A stretch of DNA of 11,180 nt from an uncultured Bacilli bacterium (GTDB taxonomy: Bacteria > Bacillota_I > Bacilli_A > RF39 > UBA660): the NCBI GenBank assembly GCA_947632495.1, contig CANRPL010000047.1, forward strand, positions 1 to 11,180, written 5' to 3'. Of this stretch, positions 6,003-11,180 are shown piece after piece. The notes under the pieces were generated by a model. It had not been told where the DNA came from. It was given only the letters and a program-made list of their open reading frames with translations, and ran no database searches. Numbering within the stretch: position 1 is the stretch's first letter; the number at the start of each line of letters is the position of its first letter. A program made the position numbers and the translations under genes.

Positions 6003-8468
6003 ATGAATATAGGATTTGATATTGATGGTGTTTTAACCGATTTAAGTCATTTTCAACTAGATATAGCCCGTGAATTCTTTTTAAAGAAATATGGCCGTGG
6101 TATCGTTAATGAAGCAGGATATAGTATCTATGATATATATGATGCTAGTGATAAAGAATTTAAAGAATTTTGGACAAGATATATTGTTCCATATTCTTTA
6201 CGTATTTTAGCGCGTCCAGGTGCGAAAGAATGTGTTCAAAATTTAATTAAGGAAGGTAATACCATTTATATTATTACTTCACGTATTTTTGCTGATCGTA
6301 ATGATTTACTTGGCTCAATGATGCGTAAGGCTGTCTTACATTGGTTAAAGAAAGAGGGTATCTCTTTTGAAAAAATTGTTTTTTGTAATGGTAGCAAAAT
6401 AGAAGCTATTAAGAAATTTAATATTCAAGTAATGGTCGAAGATAGTCCAGATAATATTAAAGAGCTTATTAATTACACAGACATTGTTTGTATGGATGCA
6501 AAATATAATGAATATTTAAGTGATCCACGTATTCATCGTGTAACTGATTTTATGGGTGTTTATGAAAGTATTCGTGCGATTAGAAAGAAAGTTCGTGATA
6601 AGTTAGACCATGTTGATGTTCCTTTAACAGGTAAAATGTCAGTTGATCAAATTTATCATAAATATTATGATGATCGTCAGGCCCATCTATTTGTACCAGA
6701 GATGTCAATTTATGAATTTATATACGATAATAACAAAGATAATTTAGATGCTTTAGCGATTGATTATTACAATCGTAAAATTACTTTTCGCAGTTTCTTT
6801 AAGAAAATTGAAGAGTGCGCTAAAGCATTAAAAGCTAGTGGTGTTAAACGTCAAGATATTGTTTCTATTTGTATGCCTAATACGCCTGAAGCTATTATTA
6901 TGCTTTATGCAGTAAATAAAATAGGGGCTGTAGCTAATATGATTCACCCTTTAAGTAGTGAAGAAGAGATAAAGCATTATTTGGTTGAAACAAAATCAGA
7001 GTTTGTTTTAGCAATCGATATGTCCGTTAGTAAGATTCAAAATATTATTGCTGATACTTTAGTTAGACAGGTTGTGGTCGCTACCCCAGGTAATTATATG
7101 CCTCTTCCACAAAAAGAGGGTTATAAAATTTTAGCATTCGCAAAAAAGCATAAGTTAGTTGAATTAGCTGATCGTTTAGCTGATAAAACAGTCAAGGGGT
7201 TAAAGCTACATAGAAATTCATTTAAATTAGTACCTAGTAGTGTCCGTAAACAGATGAAAAGTGTATCTGTTGCGCACTATGATGAGACATTCATCAGTTG
7301 GCAAAGTTTTATCGCTAGTGGTCGTTCTTATCAAGATGAGACATTAGAACATTTTGCTAAAAACGAGATGGCTTTTATTCTTCATACGGGAGGAAGTACT
7401 GGTGAATCTAAAGGTGTAATGCTTTCTAACGAAAATGTTAATGCCAATACGATTCAATTAAAGTACGCTATGCCACCTTATGAAGCAGGTGATAAGATTT
7501 TAGCGGTTACTCCAATCTTTCATGGCTTTGGTTTAGCTGATTGTATTCATAATGCTTTCGGTGTAAGTTTATCCGTTATTTTACTTCCACAGTTTGAAAT
7601 GGAAAGTTATACCCAAGCTTTATTAAAACACCCATTTTTAGTTATCGGTGTTCCTACATTACTTGACGCTACAATCCATTTACCAGAATTACAAAATATT
7701 GATCAACCATATGATGTCTTTATTTCAGGCGGGGCTCCATTATTTAAAGAAAAAGAAGAAGCCGCTAATCATTTTTCACGTACCCATAATGGTCAATATG
7801 ATACATGTAAAGGGGGAGGAATGACGGAGACGACAGCTGCTTTCACCTTTACGATGATGGGAGCTAATAAGTTAGAGAGTGTCGGTATTCCACTACCTTT
7901 AAATACCGTTAAGATTGTGGATCCTAAAACAGGTGAGGAATTAGGACCAAATGAAAAAGGTGAAATTTGTATCAATGGACCTTCAGTAATGTTAGGCTAT
8001 TACAATGATGAAGAAGAGACTAGTAAAGCTTTACGTAAGCATGCTGATGGTATGGTATGGCTTCATACTGGAGATATTGGTTACTTTGATGAAGATGGTC
8101 TACTATACTATAGTGATCGCATGAAACGAATGATTATTACTAGTGGTTATAATGTGTATCCACAACAAATTGAAAAGGTAATTATGATGCATCCTGATGT
8201 TACTGATACGGTTGCGGTTGCTATTCCGGATAATCGTAAAGGTCAAGTTGCTAAAGTATTTATGGTCTTAAGAGATGGTGCTAACGAAGAAAAAGTTGTT
8301 CGTGAATTAAAGTTATTATGTCAAAAATATTTAGCTAAATTTTCTATTCCTGTCGCTTTTGAAACAGTTGCTAGTTTACCAAAAACATTATATAATAAAA
8401 CTGATTATCGAAAACTAGAAGCTCAAGAAGCAGATAAAGCAAAACAAAAAGTGATGGTGAATGAATAA
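6003..8468 (+). CDS. Fusion of HAD-family phosphatase and AMP-forming acyl ligase (ANL)
   Basis: The 821-residue protein joins two apparently intact enzymes. Residues 1-195 form a HAD phosphatase resembling the NT5C-type nucleotidase group. It has D6-I-D8-G (nucleophile and acid/base), a helical cap, IITS with T92, a lysine near 132, and VEDSPDN with E146/D147. After a linker, residues 233-805 form an adenylate-forming ligase. Its motifs are the P-loop HTGGSTGESKG (461-471), FHGFGL (506-511), GGMTETT (605-611), HTGDIGYFDEDG (688-699), hinge motif RMKRMIITSGYNVYP (706-720) and catalytic K799 in NKTDYRK. FHGFGL and the neighbouring PlsC-like gene favour a fatty-acid substrate, activated through acyl-AMP. 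A segment at 361-450, before the P-loop, looks longer than in minimal ligases. The ribosome site GGTAGG (5989-5994) is modest. The stop overlaps the next start (TAATG). The HAD substrate is unknown; a lipid phosphate or the AMP product are options. Confidence 0.9.
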   Translation: MNIGFDIDGVLTDLSHFQLDIAREFFLKKYGRGIVNEAGYSIYDIYDASDKEFKEFWTRYIVPYSLRILARPGAKECVQNLIKEGNTIYIITSRIFADRNDLLGSMMRKAVLHWLKKEGISFEKIVFCNGSKIEAIKKFNIQVMVEDSPDNIKELINYTDIVCMDAKYNEYLSDPRIHRVTDFMGVYESIRAIRKKVRDKLDHVDVPLTGKMSVDQIYHKYYDDRQAHLFVPEMSIYEFIYDNNKDNLDALAIDYYNRKITFRSFFKKIEECAKALKASGVKRQDIVSICMPNTPEAIIMLYAVNKIGAVANMIHPLSSEEEIKHYLVETKSEFVLAIDMSVSKIQNIIADTLVRQVVVATPGNYMPLPQKEGYKILAFAKKHKLVELADRLADKTVKGLKLHRNSFKLVPSSVRKQMKSVSVAHYDETFISWQSFIASGRSYQDETLEHFAKNEMAFILHTGGSTGESKGVMLSNENVNANTIQLKYAMPPYEAGDKILAVTPIFHGFGLADCIHNAFGVSLSVILLPQFEMESYTQALLKHPFLVIGVPTLLDATIHLPELQNIDQPYDVFISGGAPLFKEKEEAANHFSRTHNGQYDTCKGGGMTETTAAFTFTMMGANKLESVGIPLPLNTVKIVDPKTGEELGPNEKGEICINGPSVMLGYYNDEEETSKALRKHADGMVWLHTGDIGYFDEDGLLYYSDRMKRMIITSGYNVYPQQIEKVIMMHPDVTDTVAVAIPDNRKGQVAKVFMVLRDGANEEKVVRELKLLCQKYLAKFSIPVAFETVASLPKTLYNKTDYRKLEAQEADKAKQKVMVNE

Positions 8469-9304
8469 TGGAAAAATATAATGATAAAAAATATCAATTT
8501 GGACGTGTTGTCAGCGCTTTAGTTTTTAATCCAACTTTTCGTCCAAGAACGTATAATCTAGAGAAGGTACCTAAAAGTGGACCCATTGTCTTTTGTGGTA
8601 ACCACTTGCATGTATGGGATCAATATCCGGTATTATGTGTGACTAAACATACCATTCATTGGATGGCAAAAAAGGAATACTTTGATGGTAAAATGGGACC
8701 AATATTCTCTTTTATGGGATGTATTTGTGTCGACCGTGAAAATAATCCTCATGCCTCTTATGAAGAAGCTACCGAATATTTAAAAAGTGGTAGTAATGTT
8801 GGTCTTTTCCCAGAGGGAACGCGTAATGCCCTAAAGGGTAATTCTCTAAAAGAAGTTTATGCCTTTTTAATAGAGCATCATCAAAATGTTCGAACTTATG
8901 AAGAATTTTTAGAAGATGTCGCTTTTTATAAACCAAGACTTTCAATGATTAATTTAGTTCGTGATCTAGTTGAACGAAAGATTGTGGATGATGATAACTT
9001 ATATTATCATATCATTTTACCCGAAAGTTATTTAGATGCCTTATATGATTTAGGAACTATTGGCTCAAAAGTATATCGTGATTCATTTTTATTACCATTT
9101 AAAATAGGGGCGGTTAAAATGGCCCATGAAACCGATGCTAGTATTGTACCTTTCGCTGTTACTGGTGATTATAAAATTGGTAATGACAATTTAATGGTCA
9201 ATTTCGGTGATGCCTTTAAAGTTGTTAATGATGATTTAGAAGAAGCTAATAATAAGCTTCGTAATAAAGTCTTAACTTTGTTAATGGAAAATTATAAAAG
9301 ATAG
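8468..9304 (+). CDS. PlsC-like 1-acylglycerol-3-phosphate acyltransferase with insertion
   Basis: The 278-residue protein has the lysophospholipid acyltransferase motifs. These are motif I NHLHVWD (H46 and D51 of HX4D), a motif II region near MGCICVDRE (83-91), motif III FPEGTRN (114-120), and a motif IV-like IVPFAVTGDY (226-235). Family members move an acyl chain from acyl-CoA, acyl-ACP or acyl-phosphate to a glycerol-phosphate lipid at the membrane. Normally motif III runs within about 15 residues into the G(A)xxxA helix. Here some 85 residues (121-206), charged and probably helical, separate FPEGTRN from FKIGAVKMA (211-219). There is no clear long membrane helix, only a moderately hydrophobic stretch near 10-20. 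ATG 8468 shares a base with the ligase stop, and GGTGA (8456-8460) is its ribosome site. Coupling to the ligase suggests it uses the acyl group that enzyme activates (inference). Confidence 0.9.
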   Translation: MEKYNDKKYQFGRVVSALVFNPTFRPRTYNLEKVPKSGPIVFCGNHLHVWDQYPVLCVTKHTIHWMAKKEYFDGKMGPIFSFMGCICVDRENNPHASYEEATEYLKSGSNVGLFPEGTRNALKGNSLKEVYAFLIEHHQNVRTYEEFLEDVAFYKPRLSMINLVRDLVERKIVDDDNLYYHIILPESYLDALYDLGTIGSKVYRDSFLLPFKIGAVKMAHETDASIVPFAVTGDYKIGNDNLMVNFGDAFKVVNDDLEEANNKLRNKVLTLLMENYKR

Positions 9305-9320
9305 GTTATGCCTATCTTTT
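9296..9320 (+). terminator. Intrinsic terminator of the acyl-ligase/acyltransferase operon
   Basis: A 10-bp perfect stem pairs AAAAGATAGG (9296-9305) with CCTATCTTTT (9311-9320) around the loop TTATG. The T-run is only four long before ACTATA, then a second T-run follows at 9327-9333. The TAG stop (9302-9304) lies inside the left arm. Confidence 0.8.
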
Positions 9321-9342
9321 ACTATATTTTTTTATAATTTTG

Positions 9343-9351
9343 TGGTATACT
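9343..9351 (+). promoter_or_regulatory. Extended -10 promoter for the hybrid histidine kinase
   Basis: TGGTATACT has TATACT (9346-9351) preceded by TGN. No good -35 is seen at 17 bases upstream, as with the elements at 113 and 721. Transcription should start near 9358, about 39 bases before the kinase ATG. Confidence 0.55.
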
Positions 9352-9396
9352 TTAAAGGATGATAGATAGTGGTTTTGATTTTTGTGAGGTGTTTTT

Positions 9397-11180
9397 ATGG
9401 CTAGTACTTTTTTCCAAATATGTAGTCTTTTTTATGTCTTCTTATTAATGGGAGCCTATTTTTCTCGTAAGCGTGTTAATAATATGGAAAATAAGATTTA
9501 TTCTTGCCTAATTATTAATGTTCTTGTCGAGTTAATTTTTGATATTGCTAGTATTTTCACAATTAATCATAAAGATGAAATACCTTTTTTAAATCTGGTG
9601 GTAGCGAAAGGTTATCTAGCTACGCTTATTTCATGGCTTAGTTTCTTTACCCTTTATATTTTAATGTTAGCGGCTAAACATACGAAAAAAGAAATTGAAC
9701 CAGAAAAACTTCATTTAAAAGTTCGCCGCCAAGCCTTGGTTTTAGGTATTGCTTACGTTATTTATTTAGTCGCTTTAATCTTCTTAAAGTTAGACTTTGT
9801 TTCCGATAATGGTGTCGTCTATTCTTTAGGACCAGCTGCTGACTTTTCTTATTTAGTTGCAGGTATTTTAATTATCGTTTTAGTTATCAATGTTTTAAGA
9901 CGTATTAAGACGATTCCAAGAAAAAAGATGATACCGGTTGTTCTTTTTGTCGTTATCGGTGTGATTGCGATTTCTATTCAGATGTCTAATCCAAGTATTT
10001 TACTTATTTCCGCTGTTGATGCTTTCATATCTTTCTTAATGTATTTTACCATTGAAAACCCTGATGTTCAGGTTATTGAAGCTCTTAATTTGGCGAAGGA
10101 GCAAGCGGAAAGAGCTAATCTCGCTAAAAGTGAATTCTTATCGAATATGTCGCATGAGATTCGTACACCATTAAACGCTATCGTCGGTTTTAGTCAAGGA
10201 TTATTAGAAGAAAACTTACCTGCTGAAACTAATGATGAGGTTAATGATATTATTAATGCTTCCTTTAACTTATTACAGATTGTTAATGGTATCTTGGATA
10301 TTTCTAAAATTGAAGCTAATAAGTTAGAGATTGTCAATACAGAATATAATTTTGAGAAAGTATTTAATGAGTTAGTTTCTCTAACTAGAGGACGTATTGG
10401 TGATAAACCTTTAGAGTTTAAATATGAATATGATGCTTCTATCCCACCAGTTTTATATGGTGACTATGTTCGTGTTAAACAAATAATTTTAAATCTACTT
10501 ACTAATGCGGTTAAATATACGAAGCATGGTTATGTCGTCTTTACGGTTAACTCTGTTTGTAAGGATGATATTTGTCGTTTGATTGTTTCAGTTGAAGATA
10601 GTGGTATCGGTATCAAACCTGAAAATATTGATAAACTATTTGATAAGTTTGAACGCTTTGATATTGAAAATAATATTACAATTGAAGGAACTGGTTTAGG
10701 TTTAGCGATTACCAAGAAGTTAGTTGAACTTATGAATGGTAACATCGTCGTTCAAAGTAAATATGGTGAAGGTTCTAAATTTACAGTCGCTATCGACCAG
10801 CGTGTCGTTCCTAAAACACTAGAAGAGTTAAATGATGAACATACTAATCATGATCAAAATTTAGCACCATTTAAAGGTAAAGGTAATCGTGTTTTAGTTG
10901 TTGATGATAATACAATTAATTTAAAGGTTGCCGAACGATTATTAAAAGTGTATAATATTAATGTAGATTCAGTTAAGAGTGGTCAAGAATGCATTGATAA
11001 GATATTAGAAGGTAATAAATATGAACTTATATTACTAGATGATATGATGCCTAAAATGACTGGTACGGAGACTTTAGTTAACTTAAAGAAGATTATTGGC
11101 TTTAATACGCCAACAGTGGCTTTAACGGCGAATGCTATTTCCGGTATGCGTGAAAAGTATTTAGCTAATGGCTTTGATGG
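9397..11180 (+). CDS. Membrane hybrid sensor histidine kinase with receiver domain (3' partial)
   Basis: The frame runs from ATG 9397, five bases after GAGGTG (9386-9391), to the window end, giving 594 residues with no stop. About seven membrane helices fill residues 5-217 (near 5-22, 35-54, 68-92, 113-130, 150-167, 179-195 and 199-217), with only short loops. A short coiled link follows (222-245). The HisKA domain has SHEIRTPLNAIVGF with phospho-accepting H253. The ATPase domain has the N-box NLLTNAVKYT (366-375), DSGIGI (401-406), FDKFERF (415-421) and GTGLGLAI (431-438). After a linker comes a receiver with D503/D504, phospho-acceptor D548 in LLDDMMP, and T577. The conserved receiver lysine lies beyond the window. 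It should autophosphorylate in response to a signal in or at the membrane and pass phosphate to D548. Without an output domain in view, a further phosphotransfer partner is expected. The signal cannot be told. Confidence 0.93.
   Translation, partial: MASTFFQICSLFYVFLLMGAYFSRKRVNNMENKIYSCLIINVLVELIFDIASIFTINHKDEIPFLNLVVAKGYLATLISWLSFFTLYILMLAAKHTKKEIEPEKLHLKVRRQALVLGIAYVIYLVALIFLKLDFVSDNGVVYSLGPAADFSYLVAGILIIVLVINVLRRIKTIPRKKMIPVVLFVVIGVIAISIQMSNPSILLISAVDAFISFLMYFTIENPDVQVIEALNLAKEQAERANLAKSEFLSNMSHEIRTPLNAIVGFSQGLLEENLPAETNDEVNDIINASFNLLQIVNGILDISKIEANKLEIVNTEYNFEKVFNELVSLTRGRIGDKPLEFKYEYDASIPPVLYGDYVRVKQIILNLLTNAVKYTKHGYVVFTVNSVCKDDICRLIVSVEDSGIGIKPENIDKLFDKFERFDIENNITIEGTGLGLAITKKLVELMNGNIVVQSKYGEGSKFTVAIDQRVVPKTLEELNDEHTNHDQNLAPFKGKGNRVLVVDDNTINLKVAERLLKVYNINVDSVKSGQECIDKILEGNKYELILLDDMMPKMTGTETLVNLKKIIGFNTPTVALTANAISGMREKYLANGFD

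Noticed and set aside
7793..7975. 60-codon open frame on the minus strand
   Set aside because: It is embedded in the conserved ligase motifs of the + strand gene and has no supporting signals.
10530..10745. 71-codon open frame on the minus strand
   Set aside because: It lies opposite the conserved ATPase domain of the histidine kinase and has no signal of its own.
1..11180. Reassigned TGA codon, as in Mycoplasma
   Set aside because: TGG is used throughout for Trp at conserved sites and the first gene ends at TGA directly followed by a terminator.
1..11180. CRISPR arrays, tRNA genes, riboswitches, insertion sequences or phage genes
   Set aside because: No spaced direct repeats, cloverleaf, structured leader, transposase or terminal repeats could be seen; the gaps between genes are under about 95 bases and mostly filled by terminators and promoters.

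Overview
The window looks like the chromosome of a very AT-rich, low-GC Gram-positive bacterium. By eye, GC is roughly 30% (not computed). Strong AGGAGG ribosome sites, extended -10 promoters and codons ending in A or T all point to a Bacillota/Mycoplasmatota-type genome, such as an uncultured gut lineage related to Erysipelotrichia or RF39. The code is standard: TGG encodes Trp, and TGA ends the first complete gene. All genes lie on the + strand and are tightly packed. No tRNA, rRNA, CRISPR, transposase or phage gene is visible.

Layout. (1) 3-68 may be the tail of an upstream gene. (2) 142-681 encodes a secreted, membrane-anchored thioredoxin-fold protein with its own promoter and terminator. 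(3) 756-2452 is a two-gene unit: a NifS/IscS-type cysteine desulfurase overlapping a pentapeptide-repeat protein. (4) 2505-3332 is a single-pass membrane protein of unknown function with its own promoter and terminator. (5) 3376-5083 is an SLC1/DAACS-family symporter overlapping a ferritin-like diiron protein. (6) 5171-9304 is a three-gene operon with a strong promoter and a terminal hairpin. It encodes an unknown protein with LRR-like 'GD' repeats, an 821-residue fusion of a HAD phosphatase to an AMP-forming acyl ligase, and a PlsC-like acyltransferase with a large internal insertion. (7) 9397 to the window end is a hybrid histidine kinase with about seven membrane helices, cut off inside its receiver domain.

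How the genes may work together. The best functional unit is 5171-9304. Acyl activation by the ligase followed by acyl transfer by the PlsC-like enzyme fits membrane lipid or other acyl-lipid synthesis, and the fused phosphatase may act on a phosphorylated lipid or on the nucleotide product. This is inference. The fusion, the PlsC insertion and the unknown first gene make it the least ordinary part of the window. The symporter keeps the SLC1 fold signatures but has lost the arginine that binds acidic side chains and has altered Na+-site residues, so its substrate is probably not glutamate or aspartate. Four transcription units end in hairpins whose left arm overlaps or directly abuts the stop codon, a sign of strong genome compaction. 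I see no clear defence system or mobile element.
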